Positions 15,104 through 22,079 of a stretch of DNA of 29,609 bases are shown piece by piece. Source of the DNA: an uncultured Oscillospiraceae bacterium (GTDB lineage: Bacteria > Bacillota > Clostridia > Oscillospirales > Oscillospiraceae); NCBI GenBank assembly GCA_900763685.1, contig CAAFLF010000026.1:1-29609 (forward strand), read 5' to 3'. Position 1 is the first letter of the stretch; each line of letters starts with the position of its first letter. Under the pieces are notes generated by a model that made no database searches, had not been told where the DNA came from, and worked only from the letters and a program-made list of their open reading frames with translations. The position numbers were made by a program, and so were the translations under genes.

Positions 15104-15601
15104 TTAGAGGTGTTTGCCGAGGATCAGGTGGTCTTGCTGGGTGTCGGCCAGGTGGGCGACGGCGGGGAGGCGGCCCCACTCCTGATAGCCGTTCTTCCGC
15201 AGGAGGGCCAGGCTGGGGGCGTTGCCGGCCAGGAGGATGGCGAGGAGGGTCTCGTAGCCCAGCCTCCGGGCCTCGGTCTCCATCCGGGGCAGGAGCCAGG
15301 AGCCGATGCCCTGGCCGTGGCAGCGGAAGTCCAGGTAGTAGCTGATCTCCGCGACGGTGGCCAGCGCCCGCCGCCCGGGGCGGTAGGGGGAGAGGTAGGC
15401 GTAGCCCACGGCCTCGCCCGCCCGCAGGCAGAGGAAGAGGGGGCAGCGGGGGTCCCGGTGGGAGCGGAGGAAGGCCTCCCGGTCGGCCTCCGTCACCGGG
15501 TCTAGGTCGCAGGTGCGGCCACCGGCGGCGATGGCTTGGTTATAGACCGCCGTCAGGAAGGGGATGTCCCCTTCCCGGGCGGGGCGGAGGGTCAGGTCCA
15601 T
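15104..15601 (-). CDS. GNAT N-acetyltransferase (phosphinothricin acetyltransferase-like)
   Basis: 165 aa single-domain acetyl-CoA-dependent acetyltransferase. The N-terminus LRPAREGDIPFLTAVYNQAI matches the PAT/Bar-like subgroup. The acetyl-CoA-binding motif A appears as RCHGQGIGSWLLPRME, and motif B as LLRKNGYQEWGRLP. The subgroup acetylates amino acids or analogues such as phosphinothricin and methionine sulfoximine; the substrate here is not known. AAAGGAG lies 6 nt before the ATG. Confidence 0.87.
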   Translation of the reverse strand: MDLTLRPAREGDIPFLTAVYNQAIAAGGRTCDLDPVTEADREAFLRSHRDPRCPLFLCLRAGEAVGYAYLSPYRPGRRALATVAEISYYLDFRCHGQGIGSWLLPRMETEARRLGYETLLAILLAGNAPSLALLRKNGYQEWGRLPAVAHLADTQQDHLILGKHL

Positions 15602-15640
15602 GGGCGGCTCCTTTCCGCCCGGAGGGGCGGGGAAATGGGG

Positions 15641-15664
15641 AAGGCTCCCCTCCCGGGGAGCCTT
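15641..15664 (-). terminator. Hairpin after the crotonase gene
   Basis: 10-bp perfect stem (15641-15650 with 15655-15664) with a TCCC loop, just downstream of the minus-strand stop. No U-run follows, so termination efficiency is unclear. Confidence 0.55.
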
Positions 15665-15669
15665 GGGGG

Positions 15670-16446
15670 TCAGAAATCCGTCAGGTGGGCGGGGCGCTTC
15701 TCCAGGAAAGCGGACATGCCCTCGGCCTTATCATGGCTCGCGAAGCTCAGGCCCAGGGAGATGGCCTCCATGGCGAGGGCGCCCTCCAGGTCCATCTCCA
15801 TGCCCCGGTCGATGAGGTCCTTTGCGAGGCTGACGGCGTAGCCGCTCTTGGAGCGGATGGTCTCGGCCATTTTCCGGCAGGTCGCCATCAGCTCGTCGGC
15901 GGGGACCACATGGTTCACAAGGCCGATGCGATAGGCCTCCTGGGCGTCGATGGTGGCGCAGGTGAAGATCAGCTCCTTGGCCCGGCCCCGGCCGATGAGG
16001 CGGGCCAGGCGCTGGGTGCCGCCAAAGCCGGGGATGACGCCGAGGCCCGTCTCCGGCTGGCCGAACTTGGCCTTCTCCGAGGCGATCCGGATGTCGCAGG
16101 CCATGGCCAGCTCGCAGCCGCCGCCCAGGGCGTAGCCGTTGACGGCGGCGATGGTGGCCTGGGGCATCTCCTCCAGGATGCGGAAGGTCTCGTCCCCCAG
16201 CTTCGCGAGGGCACGGCCCGCCGCGGCGTCCGAGCGGTACATCTCGGCGATGTCCGCCCCGGCCACGAAGGACTTCTCCCCCCCGCCGGTGAGGATCACC
16301 ACCCGGATGTCCTTGCGCTCCCGGAGCTCCCGGAAGCAGGCGTTGAGCTCGTGGAGGGTCTCGGTATTCAGGGCGTTCAGGGCCTTGGGCCGGTCGATGG
16401 TGACGGTGGCGATGGCGTCCGCCGCCTCAAAGCGTACATTGTTCAT
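15670..16446 (-). CDS. crt: Short-chain enoyl-CoA hydratase (crotonase)
   Basis: 258 aa. Hydrates crotonyl-CoA-type short enoyl-CoAs, as in butyrate formation and beta-oxidation. Oxyanion-hole segments SFVAGADI (59-66) and NGYALGGGCELAMACDIRIAS are present. Both catalytic glutamates are there: Glu112 (GGGCEL) and Glu132 (GQPETGLGVIPGFGGTQRL). ATG at 16446 has GGGAGG 7 nt upstream; the ATG at 16461 does not. It lies 35 nt after the Nudix gene on the same strand and probably shares its message. No bcd/etf/hbd genes are next to it, so assignment to the butyrate pathway is inference. Confidence 0.93.
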   Translation of the reverse strand: MNNVRFEAADAIATVTIDRPKALNALNTETLHELNACFRELRERKDIRVVILTGGGEKSFVAGADIAEMYRSDAAAGRALAKLGDETFRILEEMPQATIAAVNGYALGGGCELAMACDIRIASEKAKFGQPETGLGVIPGFGGTQRLARLIGRGRAKELIFTCATIDAQEAYRIGLVNHVVPADELMATCRKMAETIRSKSGYAVSLAKDLIDRGMEMDLEGALAMEAISLGLSFASHDKAEGMSAFLEKRPAHLTDF

Positions 16447-16481
16447 GGAAAAGCCTCCCAAGAAAGAGTGTGAGATGGGGG

Positions 16482-17108
16482 TCAGCGAGGGGCGTCCGGG
16501 TCCAGGCGCCGCAGGACGCTCCGGACGATCCGGGCGGTGATGCCCCAGATGGGGTGGGTCTCATAGTGCCAGACGGGGACCTCTACCCGGCCCCGGGCGA
16601 AAGGGTAATCCGGGGCGACGCCCACGGCGGCGAAGGGGAAATCCGGCTGGATGACGGGCTCCTGGGTGTAGGCGTAGAGCGCCGGAGGGGTCTCGGTGAA
16701 GAAGCGCAGGGGGACGGAGAAGACCTCCGCCACCTCGGTGGGGGAAGGGGCGAGGCAGTCCATGGCCCGGGGGAAGAGGAGGCCCAGCACCGGCTGCAAG
16801 CGGACGCCGGCGGGGGTGAGGAGGAAATCCGACCGTCCCAGGACTTGAATTTCGCTCCGCGGGATGCCAAGCTCCTCCTCCGTCTCCCGGAGGGCGCAGG
16901 CGGTGTCGCTCTCGCCGGGCTCGGCGCCGCCGCCGGGGAAGCAGGTCTCCCCCGCCTGGCGGATGCCGCCGGAGCGGCGCTCAAAGAGGAGGTGGAGCTC
17001 CCCGTCCCGCTCCAGAAAGGGGACCAGGACGGCGCAGCGGCGGCGCTCGTCCATCCACTCCGGCTGATAGCCGCCGTAGCGGGCGGCGATGGCGTCGATC
17101 TCCCTCAT
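16482..17108 (-). CDS. CoA pyrophosphatase (Nudix hydrolase)
   Basis: 208 aa. The Nudix box is complete at residues 60-82: Gly60, Glu66, Arg74, Glu75, Glu78, Glu79 and Gly81. Just before it, LFERRSGGIRQAGETCFPGGG resembles the extra CoA-pyrophosphatase signature (UPF0035; LTxRS...GQVxFPGG) with some substitutions. The family cleaves CoA or oxidised CoA to 3',5'-ADP and phosphopantetheine. The start overlaps the stop of the lipid kinase gene by 4 bp (ATGA). A CoA-degrading enzyme beside a CoA-ester enzyme is suggestive, not proof, of a link. Confidence 0.88.
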   Translation of the reverse strand: MREIDAIAARYGGYQPEWMDERRRCAVLVPFLERDGELHLLFERRSGGIRQAGETCFPGGGAEPGESDTACALRETEEELGIPRSEIQVLGRSDFLLTPAGVRLQPVLGLLFPRAMDCLAPSPTEVAEVFSVPLRFFTETPPALYAYTQEPVIQPDFPFAAVGVAPDYPFARGRVEVPVWHYETHPIWGITARIVRSVLRRLDPDAPR

Positions 17109-17989
17109 AGGCGGAAGGTCAGGGCCCGGGGGCAGTTGCGGATGGTGACGGTCTCCGCGCTGGGGGCGTACTCCCCGTCCAGGGACCAGGGGAGCTCCCC
17201 CGCGGGCTCCGCCGTCAGGGTGGAAATGTGGCGGAAGATCAGGTCCTCGTGGTGGTAGTTCTGGTTTAAGAGGGCGGTGAGGATGCCCTGGAGCTCCAGG
17301 ATGGTCCGGGGGTTCCGGACCAGGAGCATCTCAAACTTGCCGTCGTCCATGATGACCTCGTCCCGCCCCAGCTTCATGAGGCCGCCGAGAGACGTGGAGT
17401 TGCAGACGGCGCCGAAGAGGTAGTCCCCGTCCAGGTTCTCGCCGTCCGCCGTCAGGCGGACCCGGTAGGGGCGCAGGGAGTTGAGGTCCTTGACGCCCTC
17501 CAGGATGTAGGCGAAGTGGCCCAGGATGTTCTTGGCCTCCTGGGGGGCGGAGTAGGAGCTGCGGGTGAAGGCCCCGAAGCAGGCGACGTAGGCGAAGCAG
17601 CGGTCATTCCAGCGGCCGATGTCGAGAGCCCTGCCCCGGGAGCGGAGGATGGCCTCCGCCGCCGCCTTGGGCTGGGTGGGGATGCCCAGGCTCGCGGCGA
17701 AGTCATTGGTGCTGCCCCGGGGGAGGTACCCAAGGGGCGGGGGGGAGGGCAGGTCCATGAGGCCGGTGATGGTCTCGTTCAACGTCCCGTCCCCGCCGGA
17801 GCAGAGGACGAGGTCGTAGTCCGGGCCTTCCTTCCGGGCGGTCTCCGTGGCGTCGCCCCGGCCGGAGGTCAGGTGGATGTTCAAAAGGTAGCCCGCCTGG
17901 GAGAGAAGGGCGGCCGCGTCGAAGAGCGGCTCCCGGGACTGGCGCTTCCCGGCGGCGGGATTCACAAGAAACAGGGCTTTTCTGGGCAT
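17105..17989 (-). CDS. Diacylglycerol/lipid kinase family protein (YegS/BmrU/DagK-like)
   Basis: 294 aa, typical length. The DAGK catalytic region begins with LVNPAAGK (8-14), has the nucleotide-binding SGGDGTLNETITGL with GGDGT at 65-69, and PRGSTNDFAAS (90-100). The C-terminal beta-sandwich ends with LPWSLDGEYAPS. It probably phosphorylates diacylglycerol or a related lipid at the membrane face; the exact substrate is unknown. AAGGAG lies 6 nt before the ATG. First gene of the operon with the Nudix and crotonase genes, driven by the left half of the shared promoter at 18089-18117. Confidence 0.9.
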   Translation of the reverse strand: MPRKALFLVNPAAGKRQSREPLFDAAALLSQAGYLLNIHLTSGRGDATETARKEGPDYDLVLCSGGDGTLNETITGLMDLPSPPPLGYLPRGSTNDFAASLGIPTQPKAAAEAILRSRGRALDIGRWNDRCFAYVACFGAFTRSSYSAPQEAKNILGHFAYILEGVKDLNSLRPYRVRLTADGENLDGDYLFGAVCNSTSLGGLMKLGRDEVIMDDGKFEMLLVRNPRTILELQGILTALLNQNYHHEDLIFRHISTLTAEPAGELPWSLDGEYAPSAETVTIRNCPRALTFRL

Positions 17990-18088
17990 GGCTGGCTCCT
18001 TTGTAAGCGGCCCGGCGGGCCGGAGAGCCCCCGGAGGGGGCGAAGTTTAAAAATTGATGGGTTTTTGGATTAAGGCTTTGTAAAGACT

Positions 18089-18140
18089 ACTATAGCACAG
18101 GGAACTGAGGATTGCAATTCCCGCCGGGGCTGTGTAAAAT
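18089..18140. promoter_or_regulatory. Bidirectional promoter with one shared palindromic -35 box
   Basis: TTGCAA at 18112-18117 is its own reverse complement. Leftwards (minus) it is followed by a 17-nt spacer and TATAGT (18089-18094), serving the lipid-kinase operon. Rightwards (plus) it is followed by a 17-nt spacer and TAAAAT (18135-18140), serving the AI-2E permease operon. Two RNA polymerases could not use it at once. Confidence 0.75.
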
Positions 18141-18178
18141 GAAGAGAGTGTTAAAGTTTACCGCTGGGAGGGCTGCCG

Positions 18179-19435
18179 ATGAAGCAGAAGGGCATCTATG
18201 GGAAAGCGGCGCTGACGGCCATTTTGACGGTCTGCGCCATCCTGATTTTCTACGACACGTTTTTCGGCAGCCGGACCCTCATCGCCCTGCTGAAAAAGCT
18301 GCTGGACGCCCTGACCCCCATCCTGCTGGGGAGTCTTTTCGCGTACCTTCTGGCGCCGGTCATCAACTTCTTTGACCACCTGCTCTTCCCCGCGGCGGCG
18401 GAGAAGGCCAAGGCCCAGGGGAAGTACTGCGCCCCGGGTCCCCGGGCGGTGAGCCTGCTCATCACCTGGGCCATCATCGGGCTTGTGGGCTACCTGCTGC
18501 TCTCCATCCTGCTGCCGGAGCTCTACCGGAGCGTGCTGCAGCTGTGGAACAACATGGAGGTCTACTACAACACCATCAACTCCTGGATCACGAACCTGCT
18601 GGAGAGCAATCCTACGGTGGAGCACTTCGTCTCGGACCGCTTCGCAGGGTACTATAAGGACCTGCTGAGCCTGCTGACGGAAAAGGTGCTGCCCCACACC
18701 CAGTCCCTGGTGACGGCGGTCTCCGGCGGCATCGTGTCGGCCCTCAGCTTCCTGATGGACCTGGTTGTCGGCATCATCGTCTCCATCTACCTTCTCGCCA
18801 CCAAAGAGCGCTGCGCCGCCCACGCCCGCCGGGCCATCTACGCCCTGACGGCCCCCCGCCACACCCCCTGGGTCTTCCGGGCGGTGGGCCGGGTGGACGA
18901 GATCTTCTCCGGCTTCGTCCGGGGCAAGATCCTGGACTCCCTCATCATCGGCCTCATCTGCTTCATCGGCTGCTCGCTGCTGAATTTCCCCTATACGCCG
19001 CTCGTCAGCGTCATCGTGGGCGTCACCAACGTGATCCCCTTCTTCGGGCCCTTCCTGGGGGCCATTCCCAGCATCTTCCTCATCCTGCTGGATAGCCCCC
19101 TGAAGGCGGTGTATTTCACCCTCTTCGTCTTCGCGCTGCAGCAGGTGGACGGCAACATCATCGGGCCCAAGATCCTGGGCGACAAGACGGGCCTCTCCAG
19201 CCTCTGGGTCATCGTGGCGATCCTGGTGGGCGGCAGCTTCTTCGGCGTCGCGGGGATGTTCTTCGGCGTGCCGATCCTGGCCTGCCTCACCTCCCTCTGC
19301 TCCTTCATTCTGGAGAGCCGCCTCCTCCGCAAGGACCTGCCCACCCGGGGCCACGCCTACCAGACCGATCCTCCCACCCGGGAGCCGGGGGCGGAGGAAG
19401 ACGTCCCCATCCTGGACCCCGAAGAGAAGGACTGA
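18179..19435 (+). CDS. AI-2E family transporter (permease)
   Basis: 418 aa integral membrane protein with about eight hydrophobic segments: two at the N-terminus (about residues 9-28 and 40-65), one near 92-115, then a loop region and four or five from about 180 onwards. The typical C-terminal core of the family is present: NVIPFFGPFLGAIPS and QQVDGNIIGPKILGDKTGLSSLWVI, where the DGNIIGP segment is nearly invariant. The family includes AI-2 exporters and Na+/H+ antiporters, so the substrate is open. GGGAGGG lies 6 nt before the ATG. The next gene starts one base after the TGA, so the two are translationally coupled. Confidence 0.92.
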   Translation: MKQKGIYGKAALTAILTVCAILIFYDTFFGSRTLIALLKKLLDALTPILLGSLFAYLLAPVINFFDHLLFPAAAEKAKAQGKYCAPGPRAVSLLITWAIIGLVGYLLLSILLPELYRSVLQLWNNMEVYYNTINSWITNLLESNPTVEHFVSDRFAGYYKDLLSLLTEKVLPHTQSLVTAVSGGIVSALSFLMDLVVGIIVSIYLLATKERCAAHARRAIYALTAPRHTPWVFRAVGRVDEIFSGFVRGKILDSLIIGLICFIGCSLLNFPYTPLVSVIVGVTNVIPFFGPFLGAIPSIFLILLDSPLKAVYFTLFVFALQQVDGNIIGPKILGDKTGLSSLWVIVAILVGGSFFGVAGMFFGVPILACLTSLCSFILESRLLRKDLPTRGHAYQTDPPTREPGAEEDVPILDPEEKD

Positions 19436-19436
19436 T

Positions 19437-20543
19437 ATGAAACGATTCCTCTCCCAGCATAGAAAGCTTTTGCTCTGGCTCGCCGTGGACCTGGCGCTGC
19501 TTCTCCTCTTCTGGGCGCTGCGGCCCTGGCGGGCGGGGATGGAGGCCATCGTCGCCGCCTCCGCCGCCTTCCGGCGCTTTTTGGGCCGGATGTGGAGCGG
19601 CACCCGGGTCTCCGGCATGGAGATCCTCTGCGTGCTGCTGGTGGTCTTCGCGGTGGGGTATGTGATCTGGACGGTCATCGCCGTCGTCCGGGCCAAGGGC
19701 CGCCGGGGTCGGCGGGCCGTCAGCGCCCTGCTGGGGGCGGTGAACGCGGGGCTCACCATCTATCTCGGCTTCTGCTGGCTCTGGGGCGTCAACTACTATG
19801 TGGACGGCTTCCAGGAGAAAAGCGGGGTCTACGCCCAGCCCGTGAGCGTGGAGGACCTCACCGCCGTGACGGAGTACTTTGTCCGGGGGCTGCGGGAGAC
19901 GGCGGACGCCGTGCCCCGGGACGAGGACGGGCTCTTCGCCGTGCCCCGGGAGGAGATTTTGGAGAGCAGCGTCCGGGCCTATGATAAGGTGGAGGAGGAT
20001 TTCCCCTTCCTGGCCTTTGACGATACGCCGCCGAAGGCCGTCCATTTCTCCCGGATCATGAGCCTGCTGGATTTCACCGGCATCTACTGCCCCTACACCG
20101 GGGAATCCAACGTGAATGTGGACTCCCCCGCCTGCCTGCTGCCCTCCACCGCCGCCCACGAGCTGGCCCACCAGCGGGGCGTGGCGTCGGAGCAGGAGTG
20201 CAACTTTTTGGCCATCCTGGCGGCCACCACCTGCGGGGAGGAGGGCTACGCCTACTCCGGGTGGCTGCTGGGGTACATCTACCTTGGCAACGCCCTGGCC
20301 CGGGCGGACCGCGACGCCTGGGAGCGGGTGTGGGCGGAGCTGCCGGAGGGTGTGAAGGCGGACCTCCGGAACAACAACGCCTACTGGAAGCAGTTCCAGG
20401 ACAGCACCGTGCAGAAGGCCTCCAACACCGTCTACGATAACTTCCTCAAAAGCTACGGCGAGGAGCTGGGGCTGCAGACCTACGGCACGGTGACGGACCT
20501 GCTGGTGGTCTGGTACGCCGAGACGGCGAAAGCCGCCGGATAA
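19437..20543 (+). CDS. DUF3810 membrane protein with zincin-like HELAH motif
   Basis: 368 aa. Three hydrophobic helices at the N-terminus (about residues 10-27, 60-82 and 95-115) are followed by a large domain. The HExxH motif HELAH is at 241-245, inside AAHELAHQRGVASEQECNF. The downstream Glu of that segment is a possible third zinc ligand, as in gluzincin metallopeptidases. This matches the DUF3810 family; proteolysis has not been shown to my knowledge, so peptidase activity is inference. Second gene of a tight operon with the AI-2E permease. The hairpin that should end it is split by the mobile element starting 22 nt downstream. Confidence 0.88.
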   Translation: MKRFLSQHRKLLLWLAVDLALLLLFWALRPWRAGMEAIVAASAAFRRFLGRMWSGTRVSGMEILCVLLVVFAVGYVIWTVIAVVRAKGRRGRRAVSALLGAVNAGLTIYLGFCWLWGVNYYVDGFQEKSGVYAQPVSVEDLTAVTEYFVRGLRETADAVPRDEDGLFAVPREEILESSVRAYDKVEEDFPFLAFDDTPPKAVHFSRIMSLLDFTGIYCPYTGESNVNVDSPACLLPSTAAHELAHQRGVASEQECNFLAILAATTCGEEGYAYSGWLLGYIYLGNALARADRDAWERVWAELPEGVKADLRNNNAYWKQFQDSTVQKASNTVYDNFLKSYGEELGLQTYGTVTDLLVVWYAETAKAAG

Positions 20544-20551
20544 CGAAAGAG

Positions 20552-20564
20552 AGCGCCCCGGGCC
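20552..20564. terminator. Left arm of a terminator split by an insertion
   Basis: AGCGCCCCGGGCC lies 8 nt after the DUF3810 stop codon. Its exact reverse complement is at 22081-22093, followed by T5, next to the convergent MFS stop. Together they would form a 13-bp bidirectional terminator if the 1.5 kb between them were absent. Confidence 0.7.
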
Positions 20565-20588
20565 ATAGACGGGTGTCCGTAAAACAGT
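20565..20588 (+). repeat. Left terminal inverted repeat
   Basis: Shares ATAG, GGGTGT, CGTAA and ACAGT, in the same spacing, with the reverse complement of 22055-22078. The four differences are at positions 5, 6, 13 and 19. Confidence 0.8.
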
Positions 20589-20589
20589 T

Positions 20590-20623
20590 AATCCTCCGTA
20601 TGGCTTAGACCATGCGGAGGATT
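20590..20623 (+). terminator. Hairpin just inside the left end of the element
   Basis: 14-bp stem (20590-20603 with 20610-20623, one G-T wobble), 6-nt loop, followed by TGTTTAT. It may shield the element from transcription coming from DUF3810, or stop the element's own leftward transcripts. Confidence 0.55.
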
Positions 20624-20654
20624 TGTTTATGTCTAATCTTCAAACTTGCTGGCG

Positions 20655-20680
20655 GCAAACGGTTTGTCAAAACCGTTTGC
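20655..20680. repeat. Perfect inverted repeat in the element's non-coding region
   Basis: 11-bp arms (20655-20665 and 20670-20680) around GTCA. Another long imperfect hairpin follows at about 20757-20800. These suggest a protein-binding or folded-RNA region next to the oriT-like site. Confidence 0.6.
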
Positions 20681-20811
20681 GGACGGCAAGTCCACAAGGG
20701 ATAGCCGCATAAGCGGCGCAAGGGGGTGTAGCCACCTTGACGGAACGAAGTGACGCAACATTCTCGGTCGGGCAGTTTTCTTCTGCTGACCGGGAATGAA
20801 GCTCCGCAGGA

Positions 20812-20865
20812 CGCACATACTCCCGATAGGAGAGTATAGAAGTGCGCCCTTTAGTTCCTAAAGGG
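20812..20865 (-). other. Candidate oriT (MOBQ/IncQ-like nick region)
   Basis: The sequence GAAGTGCGCCCTT at 20839-20851 closely resembles the nick region shared by IncQ-type and many Gram-positive mobilisation origins (core TAAGTGCGCCCT). As in those origins it is preceded by an inverted repeat: ATACTC at 20817-20822 and GAGTAT at 20832-20837, flanked by CGCAC/GTGCG. It is followed by an 8-bp hairpin (20847-20854 with 20858-20865). No relaxase gene is in the window, so any mobilisation would be in trans. The comparison is from memory. Confidence 0.55.
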
Positions 20866-20883
20866 ATTTTCCGTTTTCGCTTT

Positions 20884-21186
20884 TCAGAAAATTCCTTTGT
20901 TATATTTGAACTGTCCATAGAGCATAAATCCCAAACCAACAACTACTCCCGGTAGGATGATAACTGCCATAGCGGTCTCGCTCCAAAACAAAGCAATGTA
21001 CCCTAAGATAAAAGATACTCCCATTATAAGCGTGCCTGTGCCAACGACTTTTCCGTACTTAGGTATATCCTCTTCTTTTACTTTTCGTCTGTTGTACGAA
21101 TGTATCGTACTGATATTACCTTTGATGTTTGTAATGCCAAGCACAGAAATAAACAACCCCAAAATCAATAATATCAAATTATCCAT
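20884..21186 (-). CDS. Small three-helix membrane protein, unknown
   Basis: 100 aa with hydrophobic segments at about 3-19, 48-68 and 72-91. The polar loop between the first two reads NRRKVKEEDIPKYGKVV. Resembles short clostridial membrane proteins of the DUF3784 kind, but I do not recognise it firmly. TAGGAGG stands before the ATG. Third gene of the element's operon, 9 nt after the HTH gene. Base composition is AT-rich, unlike the chromosome around it. Confidence 0.7.
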   Translation of the reverse strand: MDNLILLILGLFISVLGITNIKGNISTIHSYNRRKVKEEDIPKYGKVVGTGTLIMGVSFILGYIALFWSETAMAVIILPGVVVGLGFMLYGQFKYNKGIF

Positions 21187-21195
21187 GCTGTCCTC

Positions 21196-21402
21196 CTAAA
21201 AATAGAATAGTTCTTCGAATTTCTTATCTAAGGCAATGCAAAGGATAAGAGCTAACTTTGCTGTTGGGTTGAATTGCCCTGTTTCGATAGAACTGATAGT
21301 GTTTCTCGACACACCCACCATTTCTGCAAGCTGTGCTTGAGAAAGATTTGCTGCCATACGAACTTCCTTTAAGTGATTTTTCAGATGCAACTGCTCTTTC
21401 AT
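21196..21402 (-). CDS. Small XRE-type HTH regulator (YozG-like)
   Basis: 68 aa, essentially one helix-turn-helix domain: LSQAQLAEMVGVSRNTISSIETGQFNPT. This stand-alone short form typically travels with small membrane proteins and is thought to regulate its own operon. AGAGGTGAG lies upstream, and its ATG overlaps the stop of the preceding DUF6442-like gene by 4 bp, so the pair is coupled. DNA target unknown; no clear palindrome was seen over the operon promoter. Confidence 0.88.
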   Translation of the reverse strand: MKEQLHLKNHLKEVRMAANLSQAQLAEMVGVSRNTISSIETGQFNPTAKLALILCIALDKKFEELFYF

Positions 21403-21728
21403 ACTCTCACCTCTAAAAGGCGACGAATAAATCCGGCAAATGCCAAGACGGAAAGAATCAAAAATAGGATGGTTAGCACCAAATCACTTTTTCGTTTCAT
21501 TTTGATAAAGCGAACTAACCATTGCGTTGAAAGAATGCTGAAGTATATAACCCACGGACTATAAATCATGGTATGAGCAAGCATAGAGGATAGTAAGGAC
21601 AGGAGACAACACACTAAAGCACCTACTCTGCCTGCATGACTTCCTGCTTGATATATCACTTCTATTTCTGCTAAGTCTTTGTTCTTATGCTCTTTTCGAC
21701 TTGCGTTTAAGATATCGTCCTTTTTCAT
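21399..21728 (-). CDS. DUF6442-like small membrane protein
   Basis: 109 aa. N-terminal charged region MKKDDILNASRKEHKNKDLAEIEV, then about three hydrophobic stretches (residues about 34-52, 56-70 and 83-100). The start pattern (K-E/D-D-I-L-x-x-S-R-K-E-x-K-N-K-D) matches DUF6442 as I remember it; members usually precede a small HTH gene, as here. Function unknown. GGAGGTG stands 5 nt before the ATG. First gene of the element's operon. Confidence 0.78.
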   Translation of the reverse strand: MKKDDILNASRKEHKNKDLAEIEVIYQAGSHAGRVGALVCCLLSLLSSMLAHTMIYSPWVIYFSILSTQWLVRFIKMKRKSDLVLTILFLILSVLAFAGFIRRLLEVRV

Positions 21729-21766
21729 ATGAACACCTCCGCTCCAAGTTTTCTTTGCATATCCTA

Positions 21767-21795
21767 ATTATACCTTTGCCAAGTTCTCTTGTCAA
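21767..21795 (-). promoter_or_regulatory. Perfect-consensus promoter of the element's operon
   Basis: On the minus strand: TTGACA (21790-21795), exactly 17 nt, TATAAT (21767-21772). It is the only promoter in the window with both hexamers perfect, so the cargo operon should be strongly expressed unless repressed. Confidence 0.9.
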
Positions 21796-21824
21796 TAGGT
21801 TTTGTGAAAAAGATACAGTTCGTT

Positions 21825-21845
21825 CAGGAAATTCTGAACGCCCGA
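21825..21845 (-). terminator. Possible terminator of tnpV
   Basis: 7-bp stem CGTTCAG/CTGAACG around a 6-nt loop, with outer GTTCG/CGAAC pairing, downstream of the tnpV stop on the minus strand. T's appear a few bases later. It also separates tnpV from the strong promoter at 21767-21795. Confidence 0.4.
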
Positions 21846-21872
21846 ACTTTATTTGTCCAGGCGCTCTCAGTA

Positions 21873-22079
21873 TCAGTCATAAATCAGCTCAAACTTCACA
21901 ACTTCCTCTGCCTGTGCCTTGCAAGCGTTCATCTGCCGCACCCATTCCATTTGGTTTTCGGCTTTCAGCTGTTCGGTCACGCCGTACTGCTTTGCCAGCT
22001 TCGGCACGATCAGCTCCATGCGGTTTCGTGCCGCTTCGTCAATCTCGGCGCAATACTGTCTTACGTACACCCAGCTATA
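21873..22079 (-). pseudogene. tnpV: tnpV, 5'-truncated (transposon-encoded protein)
   Basis: The C-terminal 65 or so residues match TnpV of Tn4451-type elements: CAEIDEAARNRMELIVPKL, GVTEQLKAENQMEWVRQMN, and the terminal ELIYD. Full-length TnpV is about 110-120 aa. Here the N-terminal half is missing because the frame runs into the right end of the element and then the GC-rich terminator arm. TnpV's function is unknown even in complete elements. The remaining frame could start at GTG 22070 but is probably dead. Confidence 0.8.
22055..22078 (-). repeat. Right terminal inverted repeat
   Basis: Reverse complement reads ATAG, two bases, GGGTGT, one base, CGTAA, one base, ACAGT, matching the left end at 20 of 24 positions. 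It overlaps the tnpV remnant. Two extra bases (AC, 22079-22080) separate it from the terminator arm. Confidence 0.8.

Larger units (their letters stand above)
20565..22078. mobile_element. 1.5-kb recombinase-less element with 24-bp inverted ends
   Basis: Bounded by imperfect terminal inverted repeats (20565-20588 and 22055-22078, 20 of 24 positions matching). Its base composition is clearly AT-richer than the flanks. Contents: a structured non-coding region with an oriT-like site (20590-20870), a minus-strand operon of three small genes (20884-21728) with a consensus promoter, and a 5'-truncated tnpV reaching the right end. There is no integrase, transposase or relaxase, so it would need enzymes in trans or is a deletion remnant of a Tn4451/Tn1549-like element. 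The exact family is inference. Confidence 0.75.

Noticed and set aside
20633..20942. Two minus-strand open frames (61 and 91 codons) in the element's left region
   Set aside because: They run through the oriT-like inverted repeats and the 3' end of the membrane protein gene, with no ribosome site or recognisable domain. The region is better explained as structured non-coding DNA.
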